The notes below the pieces were generated by a model. That model did not search any database, was not told where the DNA came from, and was given only the letters and a program-made list of their open reading frames with translations. Position numbers and translations under genes: made by a program. DNA of 64,000 bases, taken from positions 10,314,011 through 10,378,010 of the forward strand of contig NC_088210.1 of assembly GCF_037126465.1 (NCBI RefSeq). The letters are read 5' to 3'. The DNA is from Ornithodoros turicata (lineage: Eukaryota; Arthropoda; Arachnida; Ixodida; Argasidae). Shown here one piece after another: positions 42,780 through 53,183 of the stretch (its first letter is position 1; each line of letters begins with the position of its first letter).

Positions 42780-43260
42780 TCCATCTACTCGTAGTTATCA
42801 TCACATTTGCAGTCGCCGCGAGCGGAGAAATAGCGAGCTACGCTTCCGCGAAAGAGACACAAGATCGAACGAATTCAACATTTTTTTCTGAAAAAAAAAA
42901 AAAAAGCATGAGCACAAATTGCTAAGTTATATTTTTTGTAGAGTCCTACCAGTACATTCCACCAAAAAATTTTGACTCCAGAAGTGTTAGAGTGTTAGGC
43001 TGTAAAAAAAAAAAGCGAAAGCCGGAAGTTTTAAGAAAAAATTTTAACTTCGCCGACGAAAAAGTGTCATTGGCGGACGCGCTAAATGAACGAAATTTTC
43101 GCACAAATGTAGCATAATTTCCCAGCTATAAGTACATCCAATTTCTCCAGGGTGTTTTTTGTTATACGCCCGCGACGAATTTTTAAGATCACCCTGGTGC
43201 GCCTCTCGCGACGCGCAGCACGCATGTGCTCCCTTGCGGTGCCCTCCTCCTTTCCGCACA
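42780..43260 (-). repeat. Dispersed repeat, copy C (inverted)
   Basis: Reverse complement of 4255-4760, including the CCGAAAAGTT end, poly-A (here T-runs reversed) and the GCGTCGCGAGAGGCGCACCAGGGTGA start. No exon 1 of the Cys-rich gene is attached. Confidence 0.82.
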
Positions 43261-43356
43261 AAAGTCAGCGCACAAACACTGGCCTTGACAAATTTCAAAC
43301 CGTTACTCAACTCTGATCCACGATTAAGTATTTATGACACTGACGGTGGTCCTGGC

Positions 43357-45676
43357 CACACGGTAAAACATTTCACACCTCTTTAGGTGTTAAAAGGGCG
43401 TATTGCACAATTTACACCCCACACTTAACTGTCTAACACCCATTTGAGTGTAAAGGTGTGCAGTGGCGTCGGAACTAATTTTTCACTGGGGGAGCGAAAA
43501 AAAGTGCTACCTTAAACATCATCATCATCATCATCATCATCATCACTTATTTTCCTTGAGGGCTCATGGTGGCGTTATACATGGTTGCTGCACGAACTGT
43601 AGACGTGCACCTACACTCTAAATATTTTCACACCTTTAAAGGTGTAAAATTGGTGTATTCTCATGTATTACATGTATTACTGGGAGCGAATATCGTCTGA
43701 TCCGCAAGCCTTCTGCGAATAAACCAGACTTTCCTGGGCCGGTCTGGAGCTCTGCAAGAATGTGTCCCTTTGACACCTAGCTTTTTGACTGGGTGTCACG
43801 CTGTCGCTATAACTCCCCGGATAAATGAAAACAGCGGGTAAATTTTGGACATCGGTACGATGGAAAGCGAGGGGCCACCAATCAGGTTAACAGTTAGAAT
43901 ATTGTACTATGACGGGTGAAGATATACACAATATATATAAGACAACAAACAAGCTGCGATACATATCTCTTTCCAGAGGTGTTGCCTTCTCCGATGTCTA
44001 TGGCATTTAATAATCCTGTAACGCTGCTGCAGTCGAGGACTTGGTGGCGCTCCCTCGACGTTGCCACTGGCGACACATGAACACAACACCGGTGCGACGT
44101 TTCGTCTCAGTTCATCGCACTTGTCGTACTACAGGTCTTACACTCCAGCTCGAAGTGGGCACCCTGTCCACAACCGACTGAAATCTGTGGCTGCGCCTCC
44201 CAAACTGCCATTATAACAACCCTCTGTCTTCAACCGGGTGGTTTCTTGGTATCCTTATTTCCCCCAGATGTCTGGTGTCTTGCGTGCCTTCTGCGATTCG
44301 CGTTCCGCCTTTGTCCCCCCCACCCCCACCCCACCCGGTGGATTGAGTCTGGGAATGCTCGCGCCCCCCCCCGTTACACACTTTCTGACTGATTTATTGC
44401 AGTCCGTACCACAAACCTTGCCATGGTCAACTCCAGAACCCTGTGAACCTGACACCATTGGTATGTAGCTCTTCTCAAACGGTCTCCGCACACAGTGACA
44501 GTGGTAGGATCTCTGTTTATTGTTCTCTAAATTTATGGTCACCGAAAGAACACATGCACGCACGAGCCATTCCGTTAGACCGTAGAAGATCACGACGCTG
44601 GGCTGACACTGGGGGAGCCATTCGTAATTGAGGGGGAGCCGTCGCTCCCTCTGCTCCCCCTGCTCCGGCGCCCCTGAAGGTGTGTATCCTGCTGTTTACG
44701 CCCTTCTGTCTGCTTTTTACACCCCTTCGTGAGACGGTCATCAGGCCCATAGGGTGTAAAAGGCGGGTCAGCTGCACACAGCATTTCTGTAATTTTAGCA
44801 GCGACGGGACTTATGCACCTTAGCTTCTGTTCGTTCTGCGCTGTGAGGATAGTCCATGCACTCCAGTGTTTTTAAATGTGGCACTGAACATCATGCACAT
44901 TACTTAGAACTGCACATAATTAAATGATATGCTGCAAATCATGCCAGCCGACGTCTTACACAGGCCAACTTCCAAGACTGTGGATATTTTATTTAGGGTC
45001 TGAGAGGTGAACATGGGCATGTCAGTAATGGACTGCACTTAATATTACACAACCATGCAGGAAAAAAATTGATGAAACTCTTTCAATCTAATGCGGCCTT
45101 CGAATGACATCAGAATGGCAAAGCAAAAGCAGATTAAAAAAGAAGAGTAGGGACCCCAGCGGGTATTCAGATTCCGGCTGAATAACGTTCTCCTCCCGGC
45201 GTACATACTGTATGTGCAAGGATGCATCTGAGAATGAAATAGTTTTCGAGGAATTGAGTTAAATCGAACACCCGAACCATATCCCGTTTCGGTTTCGGTT
45301 TTCGGGACTGTTTGCACTCACGAACAGTGAGTGCAAAACTACGGTAATTCGATGGAAGCGAAGCCTAAGTTTCATTCCCATGCGCAGCATGAAACGCATC
45401 AAGGCAGGTACAAAAGTTAGAGCACGTTCCCGTGAATATATTCAGCAAAATGACCATTTGACAGAAAAATGACGTGTCACTACCGGTGTATGGTGCAGCC
45501 TACATTCAAGTCACGGTCTCAGTCTTTAAAATGCTGTAATAAATTTTCAAAAGCAAATACAGAGGTACAGCTTTCTAAGGGGTGTAACTGCTTACACCCT
45601 ACAGACTTTACACCCAAATGGGTGTGTTATCAAACACCATTTTTACACTGGAAAGGGTGTAAAAAAGTTTCGTGTG
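43357..45676. mobile_element. Hairpin-motif element carrying a nested insertion
   Basis: Left end CACACGGTAAAACATTTCACACC and right end (complement) CACACGAAACTTTTTTACACC; both ends hold ACACC/GGTGT hairpins (43380-43460 and 44690-44765, 45575-45665). Without the insert at 43461-44676 it is about 1.1 kb. I could not define a target duplication. A further hairpin-family left end (TA CACTCTAAATATTTTCACACC) sits at about 43613-43650 inside the insert. Confidence 0.55.
43461..44676. mobile_element. hAT-like non-autonomous element, 8-bp TSD
   Basis: 1216 bp with ends CAGTGGCGTCGGAAC and (complement) CAGGGGCGCCGGAGC, and an exact 8-bp duplication AAGGTGTG at 43453-43460 and 44677-44684. No transposase ORF. 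It includes a (CAT)n run at 43517-43546 and C-rich tracts near 44320-44380. Inserted inside the hairpin-motif element. Confidence 0.85.
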
Positions 45677-46078
45677 CAGGGAATAATAATAAGACAAGCA
45701 CGGTTTCCCCGACACCGATTTGCGGCCCTCATAAAAAGGGCTTTGACCGTTAACCCGTTCCGAAGCTCACTAACTTTTCCGCGTTTATTTATTTATTTAT
45801 TTTTCAAGAAAGATACCCCCCAACGTTGCCGTATCGCTTTCTTTGTTAACCCTCTCACACGAAAATTGACATGTTGCCGATTTCCAATTTATTTATTTTC
45901 TTGGTTCCAAGTCTGATAACAGCTGACGAGAAAAAAAAAAGAAAGGGAAAGATTACACATTTCAGATTCTGTTTCAGGTGAACATCGCTCATTCACTCAA
46001 GAATCGTACAAGGGTCCCACCGCTCTATAGGAGAGGTGTCTCCGGATATTCGCTTCTCGCCTGAGCATCTGTGTACCT
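45677..46078. other. No gene; possible promoter side of the next gene
   Basis: AT-rich with a (TTTA)n run near 45786-45802. It lies upstream of the Cys-rich gene. No TATA box could be assigned with confidence. Confidence 0.4.
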
Positions 46079-48727
46079 ATGGAAGGGATATCAAGCGCTT
46101 GTTCCGAGCTTGAGGAACGTGACGTACGGCACTCCTGTACGTTCGGACCTCAGAAGTGCACCACAGACCAGGAAGGACCATTCCTCAATTTTTCGGAGCT
46201 TCAAGAAGACGAGCAGTTCATTATATCATCAAGATCACGACGTGACGTGAAGACTATCACCAGCATATGCAAGTACCATCACGACCTGTATTTCCGCAAG
46301 TACCCTCATTCTGTGGCGTCAAGAAATTGTACTGACCCCTTTTCTTCCCATCGGAAGAAAGTAAAGGGAACAAAATACATCTCTCTCACCTTGGCCCGAA
46401 GACTGACGTCGCTGGGCATGGCTCCTGGTGATCGCTTGTGTCCAACGTGCTACATGAAGTGTCCGCAGTTGAAAGATGAGGGGCCTACTGCAATCGAAAG
46501 TTCTTCGACTTCGGCCCGCCCTGATGAAGGTGAGTCTTTCCATTTTAAACGCTTCAGCTGAAGCACTGTGCGAGACACCAGTGAAAACGAAGAGGTCAAT
46601 ATTGCATATTGGATAATTGTGAACAGCAGACTGCTGCTGTTGTTGTTGTTGGTTGGTTAAGTAACAAGGGGAGGTTGAATTCGCGCAAACGAATTCTGCT
46701 ACCCCTCCCCAAAACATAAAAAAAAATAACAAAAAGAGGTACGAGCAGACTGTTAATGAGCATGTGCATAGTGGCTGGTGGTGGTGGTGGGGCTTGCCGT
46801 TGTCGGCCTCACGTATGTGGGCAACGTCACGACTGACGCCCTGGGGAAATGTGCGTCCTGGGCCGACTTCTAGGGGAACTGTGCCGACATATGTCTGAAA
46901 GCGTCTGAGGAAAACACAGGAAAAACCCATAGTGGCATAGTGGCTTTCCGAATAGCGAACAAGTGCATGGCGAATAGCAAACTTGCGGGTCGCACACATG
47001 ATAAGTATTTTTGGGGCGCGGGGGGTGGGAGTGAGAATTCGTTTTAGGAGTAGCAGAACAAGTCGGGAGACTTAGTTCAATTTCACCTCTCTTTTTTTTT
47101 TTTCATTACAAACAAAAAAAAACAAAGAAGTCAATGGCGCAACGTGAAACGTATGCAAAAAACAAAAAGTGTCTCGACTACAGAGCCGTGCACAGTTCAT
47201 GACCGGTAGGGGGCCTTGGTCTGCCCATCGAGTAACCCTGAGCTGAGAAAACAGAACTGGCTGGTGAGTATGAGCAACTATACTGCAAAAACACGAGGGA
47301 AAGTACAGAAGTGAATCTCCCGCAGGTAAGAAAGCATCGATACTAACCAGGGTGTCGAACCGAACCCGAACCCGAACCCGAACCGAAAACCGTACCCGAA
47401 CCGTTATTTTTGCCGGAACCAAACCCAAACCCGAACCGAAATTTTTATGACACTGTTGAACCCGAACCGGAGCAGAACCGTAAAAAATAATAGCGGTAAC
47501 CGGTTCGCAACAAAACGGTTCGGACATAAAAGAAGTCAGCATAAGAGTTCCTCTCTATCCCCGAACGAAGACGCATTGGTATCATCATCACGCGCCTATA
47601 TCATAGATTTCCGAAATTTTCACCTAGCAGTCAGACGACGACGTATAGTAAGTATACTTTCAGCGTCTTTTTAACATGTTGAAGCGCAGTTGTCCTTGTG
47701 AGTGCCGCGGCTAGCGCCCCGCACGCGTTGCGGTGTCTACTCTTCAGAGACGAGGTGCCACGCCTACGAATGAAACAGGAATGGAGTAGGCCAGTTATGT
47801 AGCTCTACAGGACGAATATGTGATCAAATAAGCGCCCAAGATTTCCCTTTACATGTGAGCAGTACAAATTAAACAAGTCAGAAACATAAGAAGTAGAGAA
47901 GGAGCGTACGCAGAACGGTGCCTGTTTGATCGGTCGTGGTTTGGAAAGTAAATGTGGTTCTGCTTATTGGTAGCGCAGTTATGTCGTGACACATTGCCTT
48001 TGTGTTGTGGATTAACTAGTACACTGCTGTGAGCTCGGAGGCTGGCAGGCTTATTTTCGACATGCTTCAGTACGGTTTCAGATCGATTCACGCTGCGAAG
48101 GCAGTGTGCCGGCAAGTACTGTCGTCTATGTTACGCTGTCCATCTTATTAGGCTTCCTTTAAGTGTATCTTGCTGGCACTGTGCGTGTGAAAAAAGAGAT
48201 TTTGGAAACAGAAAGTAGCAGGACTACATCGCTTCAACAGCGTGGGCTCTATTTGCAATAAGTGTTCATCCATTTCTCATTTCTCTCGCTAAAGGGCTAC
48301 ATCACTGCTAGAGACGTCAATGCAGACAACCGCAGTAAGCTATTAGCCACGCATTTCCTGATAAAATCAGTTTTATGGAACATATAAAACGGAAGCGTTG
48401 AACCGGTTCGCGAACCGGTTCGGAGCTGCGAACCGGTTTGCGAACCGGTTCGAGTTTTGGCGTGGCCGAACCGGAACTGAACCGGAACGAAATCAAAACA
48501 ACGCGAACCCGAACCCGAACCGAACCCGTATTTTTTTGCGGTTCGACACCCTGATACTAACCCTAGCCCCTGCCTGTCGGTCAAAGAGAAAAGTTATGGA
48601 CTTATTCGGCGCACCAGGACGAATGATCCGTAAGGCCCGCGAACTTAGGAGCAGCGACGGGGAGGAGGGCGCCCCGCAAGGAAGCCGATCTCCCGTGCGG
48701 CGCGGCGCGAGAGGCGCACCAGGGTGA
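46079..48727 (+). CDS. Cys-rich gene, copy B, two exons
   Basis: Exon 1 is 46079-46529; a GAAG/GTGAGT donor starts the intron at 46530, and CCTAG at 48562-48566 ends it; exon 2 is 48567-48727 (stop TGA). The phase-1 junction keeps the frame. The product is about 200 residues: a Cys/His module (CKYHHDLYF, RNCTDPFSSH, APGDRLCPTCYMKC) that looks zinc-binding, then a basic segment (PACRSKRKVM). I remember this layout as a large uncharacterised family in ticks and cnidarians; function unknown. The intron contains a SINE (46777-46935) and a hAT-like element (47348-48553). Copy A at 3111-4330 is broken. Exon 2 could extend by other splicing. Confidence 0.62.
46625..46760 (-). repeat. LINE/SINE 3' tail with (AAC)n, copy 2
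   Basis: Same as 3600-3735, in the intron of copy B. Confidence 0.6.
46777..46935 (-). mobile_element. SINE body, 5'-truncated, in intron
   Basis: Matches the body of the SINE at 57757-58030 without its tRNA head. Flanked by CATAGTGGCT at 46767-46776 and 46936-46945. Copy A (near 3745) has the unoccupied site. Confidence 0.85.
47348..48553. mobile_element. hAT-like non-autonomous element in intron
   Basis: 1206 bp with perfect 15-bp inverted ends CAGGGTGTCGAACCG and 8-bp duplication ATACTAAC (47340-47347 and 48554-48561). Subterminal regions are arrays of GAACCCGAACC/GAACCGGTTC words. No transposase ORF. Copy A near 4153-4160 shows the empty site. The duplicated word contains TACTAAC, a branch-point consensus, a few bases from the 3' splice site. 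Confidence 0.93.
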
Positions 48728-49090
48728 ACTAAAAAATTCCTCGCGGTCGTATCACAAAAAACACCCTGGAGAATTTTTTTGTACTTATAGCTCGTAAACT
48801 ATGCTACATTTGTGCGGAAATTTCGTTCCTTTAGTGCGTCCGCCAATGCCCCTTTTTTTTCAGAGAAGTTTGCAATTTTTCCTAAAACTATCGACTTTCG
48901 CTTTTTTTTTTTTTTTTTTGCAGCCTAACAGTTTATTTTCTGGCGTCAAACTTTTTTATGAAATGTACTGGTAGGCCCCTACCAGTAAAAAGTATAGCTT
49001 AGCAATTTCTGCTCATGTTTCTTTTTCTTTTTTTCTTTTTTAGAAAGATATTGAATTCATGCGATCGTGCGCCTCTTCCGCGGAAGCGTA
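48640..49090 (+). repeat. Dispersed repeat, copy B
   Basis: Matches 4255-4697. It is cut at 49090 by the TA-flanked element, and the expected continuation is not found at 51472, so some flank was lost. Confidence 0.8.
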
Positions 49091-49278
49091 CACTCTTAAC
49101 TCCGTACCCTTTAGTAAAGGGTAAAAAATCGCAATATTTTACCCTCTATTTCAGAAGCTACCAGGTACCCTCTGAGCGACCCCTTTTATAAAAGTTACAA
49201 GGAAACCCACTAATTAGAGGTTACGGCCTTCAATCCAGCACCTGCCCGTAAAGGGTACGCCAACGCGCGGCTTTTTAT

Positions 49279-49487
49279 ACAGGATGTTCATTTTTATTCG
49301 CAACAGAGTAGCGCTCATTTGGCAGGTGGGTTATGTGAATTTTTGCTAATTAATCGGTCCGTAGTTACAGACACATGCGTCAGGAAATGTCGGAGATGTT
49401 TGTAACTACGGATGGGTTAATTTGCGAAAATTAACGTAACCCACCTGTCAAATGAGCGCTGGTGTGATGCGAATAAAAACAAACACC
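49279..49487. mobile_element. Fold-back MITE, about 209 bp
   Basis: Arms of about 85 bp: TTTTTATTCGCA, AGCGCTCATTTG, CAGGTGGGTTA and GTAGTTACA blocks on the left recur inverted on the right. Outer ends CAGGATGTT / CGGGGTGTT. Confidence 0.82.
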
Positions 49488-50744
49488 CCGTGCGTGGGAT
49501 ATGGACAGACATTTACAGAACACACCAAGGTACCAAAATGAACCCGCAGAAAAGGAGATCTTGAACATATGTATATTACAAAAACAGAAGTCTGTCGAGA
49601 GGTGACACATTGTGCACAAGTGCGATTCTGATGTGAGGAGAAACCATGGTCGCTTTACCATGTATGTGGAAAAAAGAACTATCTTCTAAGTGAGAAGCAA
49701 TGCATAAAAGTGCGAGGAAGCTAGCGAGTCAAAACAACTGACCTATGTTTGCTAAGCTGAACACACCCAACGAAATGGAGAATTGCAGCAGAAAAAAATT
49801 TATTCCACATTCGTGTTGCAGAGGCGAGCGCAAATGGCAATACAGTATTACATAAAACGCACACAACCTTGAGGAATATGAGTGTACAGTAACGGAGGAG
49901 ACACTACATTACTGCGTTATCAGCGTTGGAGGCGCTCTGGGACGAGTTTGTGAGGTACTGCATTGCGCTGGTGACGGTATATGTGAACCTGCATGTGGGA
50001 TCCTGGGAACAAAAGTTTGGGCAATGAGAGTAACAATTACGGAACCATTCAAATCGGTACAAAGCACAAGGTACAAAGCAGCATAAATGCAGGAAGGCGT
50101 TCACTCCGCGATTGAGTCTTAGAATATCGTAAGAATACAACGAGTAGGAAGCTGCGAATTATATATCTTGATGCATATATCCGCAGCTCGCAAAATGCAC
50201 GCCGGTGTATTGACTTGGCGACCAAGTAAGAGCAGAAAAGTAGCAAGCGTAAGTGGCGTTCATATGCAGGACCGCAAAACGCTTGCCATAATCACAACAA
50301 ACATGCGCTAAGAGCTCTTGCTATCAAAATAACGCACGTACCTAGCACAAAACGTACACTTACCCAGTGTATGAAGTGTGTGAATTAGGGCTGCGGTGGT
50401 GACGTTCGTTTTCGGTTATATATTCTTTGCAATCTTCGCACTCACTACACTTTCCCCTGAGAACACCGAAAATATCCTTGTTTGCTAGAGACACCTAGCT
50501 TTTCCGTTGTTCCTGACGATACTATGATAAACGCGAGGAAAACCACTGATTAAAACAGATTACACTTGTTAACGGACGGACGACGAGCGTTAAGCGTTTC
50601 AAGGCAACCGCTCTCAGTGTGGATAGACATAGACCAGGCTCGGCTACGCAGCGAAATCGGAAATCTTGGTGGTTGCGGCATTGACAATGGTTTTCCACCC
50701 TTTAGAAAGAAACATACTATCAGTATTCCAGACTGCGAGCTTAT

Positions 50745-50830
50745 AATCAGTGTGGTGGTGGTGGTGGTGGTTGGTAAAATAACAAGGGGAGGTTGAATTC
50801 GCGCAAGCGAATTCTGCTACCCCCCAAAAA
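50745..50830 (-). repeat. (CCA/AAC)n-tailed repeat, copy 3
   Basis: GTGG repeats, then AACAAGGGGAGGTTGAATTC and the hairpin GAATTCGCGCAAGCGAATTC, as in 3600-3735. Confidence 0.6.
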
Positions 50831-50983
50831 AGAAAGACGGTACACCCCAAAGCAGAAAAGAAAAAAGAAAGGAAACGGTACGATTGCACCACAGAATGTG
50901 CGAGCGCACCGCAAAAGCTCACCGGGGTGAGCGTCTCGACCGCGACAACGCAGGACCGAGCGCGCCCTTCACATCCGCGCGCC

Positions 50984-51064
50984 GTTATCAATGTTGTATG
51001 AACACTGATTATAATGTCCACGGAGCGTGGACATTATAATCAGTGTTCATACAACATTGATAAC
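50984..51064. repeat. Perfect palindrome, 39-bp arms, 3-nt loop
   Basis: Left arm 50984-51022 and right arm 51026-51064 are exact reverse complements around GAG. Nothing else in the window has arms this exact at this length. Confidence 0.97.
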
Positions 51065-51471
51065 ATGTTGTCGACGTATAGATGACGCTGAAACAGATAA
51101 AAAATAACAGCGTAGATTCTCAACTGTCGTCTCGAATGGGAGGCTGAAACGCGGCATTATGCTGAAAAATAGAAGGAAAACAAACGATAAGAACATCAAC
51201 GATAAGAAACTAACAAAGAAATTATCATTGGAGATTTCGCTTAGAAGTTACAGTGTCGGAGTAGAGGGTACATTTATAAGTTACAACAAGCTGTTTTTGT
51301 TTTTTCCGAGATGTAACTTCTATTCGTGTTGTAAAGACATGACCTTGGTCGCTTTTAACCTCTAAATATACGTTACGGTGGTGTAACCTATAAGAAATCT
51401 CGAAATCTACGTCTATATAGAAGTTACATGTTTCTAAAAGTTACAATAAAAGGTACGGGTTTAAGAGTGTA

Positions 51472-53183
51472 CTCAAGCTACTTACTGTAGTGAACGTTTC
51501 CTTTCTTACATCTGAGCTTTTGCGAGATCCACATCGCGGACGCGAGAAACACAGGCTTTGTGTTCACTCGCTGTGGCGATAGCGCATTCTTCAAACTTTC
51601 TGACACTATGACGGTCAATATCTTACACTTTACTTACCTGCACTCCCAAATTTTATTCAGGGTCGCCCCCAAAAGTAATTTTAACGCAACGCTCAATAAT
51701 GAAGGCAGCAATGGCTTTTTATTTCTGTCATAAATTCGCCGGCTGAAAAACGTGAGCATCACTGCGACATCTTCCAATCAACGACGCCGTCAATGCTCTC
51801 CGTTCGGGAGGCCGGAAGAAAACAAGAACGTACGCAACTTCCGTTTACTTCCTGATTGGTCGAGCATGTGCAGATGCCGCTAAAAACCGTGCACTGCCGG
51901 ATCGCCAAAAAGCGGAAAGCGGAGGTGGCTTTTCCCGCACAGCGGCAAGAGTTTACCGCGTTCGCGTTTCGGCGCAGATTCTCCGCATGTGGGTAAGCGG
52001 CCTTATCAGTGCAGCGTGCCACAAGATAAGGCACCCTTGTTATCACCACAGTTGTTACCGCTTTGCATTCGTTCTCTAGTGAAAACGTTGCCTGTGTGTC
52101 ACGGAAACCAGGTGTGCCGTATAATGGCCTCACAATCTCACTGGGTCTGCTTCGCGATCGCACCAAGTGGGCTTCCACCTCCGTCGCTAGATCGGGAGGG
52201 CTAGGCTTACTTCCACTGGCAAAAGCGAAATGCAGCCACAGTGTCCGATGTATCACCGTTCCGACAAACACAGAAGAAGTGGGCGGACTGTCCCCGGGTC
52301 AAAAGACACGCGCTCGGGAGCGACACAACAGTAACTACGAGGAGAGTCGAGGTGTCGGTAACAATAACAAGTTTACTCTGCAAATAGGTTCCTGGTATCG
52401 ATAAGCAATAAATAACAACAGGGTGACTAATGAAACGATTCTAATAACAGTTACGGTTGACAGCAAAAATTAAATGTTCAAAGTTGCAAGTGGCGGACAA
52501 CAAATCAAAGTCTTATCTGTTAGGTGATGTGCAGTGGTTGTCTTCGGAGGTCCCTTGGGGTGAGTGGTGATGCTTGTCGACGAAGTCTTGATCGTTGAAC
52601 ATAGATGGGCACTTCATTTCACTTCACTTCACTTCACTTCACTTCACTAACAAACACAAGGTGGATCGTACTGACAACTAAGTTAAATTTCAGAAATAAA
52701 AAAACACGGAACTTTGGGTGGGGTTGATGCTGGGGCGTCCGACTTCTGGCTACATCTTCTACCGACTGCCTCGCGTAGAGCCTTCGACTTGGTTTTGTAG
52801 GGCTCTTCCCGAGGTTATCTTTCTCATTTATTTTTCCCTTTTTCTGGGTTTGCTTTGTTAGCAACCTTTTAGATTTCAGTGCCCCTCCGTTACTAATGGT
52901 TTCTAGAGGGTATTTGCAATCAGACGGGCCATCCCATACAGCATCTGGTTGTACTTCCGTGCTTTCGTCACGGTAGAGACAGTCCCACTTTAGTTAATTG
53001 CAGTCAGGAATAACACTCTTCTCAAACACATATACATTGAACAAGTGGTTGCACTTTGCTAGCACTCATGGGTTTTAAAATCGTGGCCCGTGTCTAATCA
53101 GGTATATGAGTGGAAAAAGTCAACAGTCATCCTCCCTTTGACGAGTTTACGCGGAAGGATTAACATTTGGGGGTGGAAGTCTG
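51472..53183. other. No gene; (ACTTC)n microsatellite
   Basis: ORFs such as 51759-52271 (minus) have no known domain. An ACTTC repeat lies at about 52610-52648. GTAAC/GTTATC words near 52010-52060 and 52345-52460 may mark another small DNA element, ends not defined. Confidence 0.45.

Larger units (their letters stand above)
49091..51469. mobile_element. TA-flanked element, 2.4 kb
   Basis: Ends CACTCTTAACTCCGTACC and (complement) CACTCTTAAACCCGTACC, with TA at 49089-49090 and 51470-51471. Subterminal parts hold GGGTA and AAAGTTAC / GTAACTT words on both sides. No transposase seen. It has its own nested pieces: a fold-back MITE (49279-49487), an (AAC)n tail (50745-50830) and a perfect palindrome (50984-51064). 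Confidence 0.78.

Noticed and set aside
47348..47450. Telomere-like repeat (GAACCC)n
   Set aside because: The words are irregular, occur inverted at the other end, and lie within a bounded hAT-like element with an 8-bp duplication.
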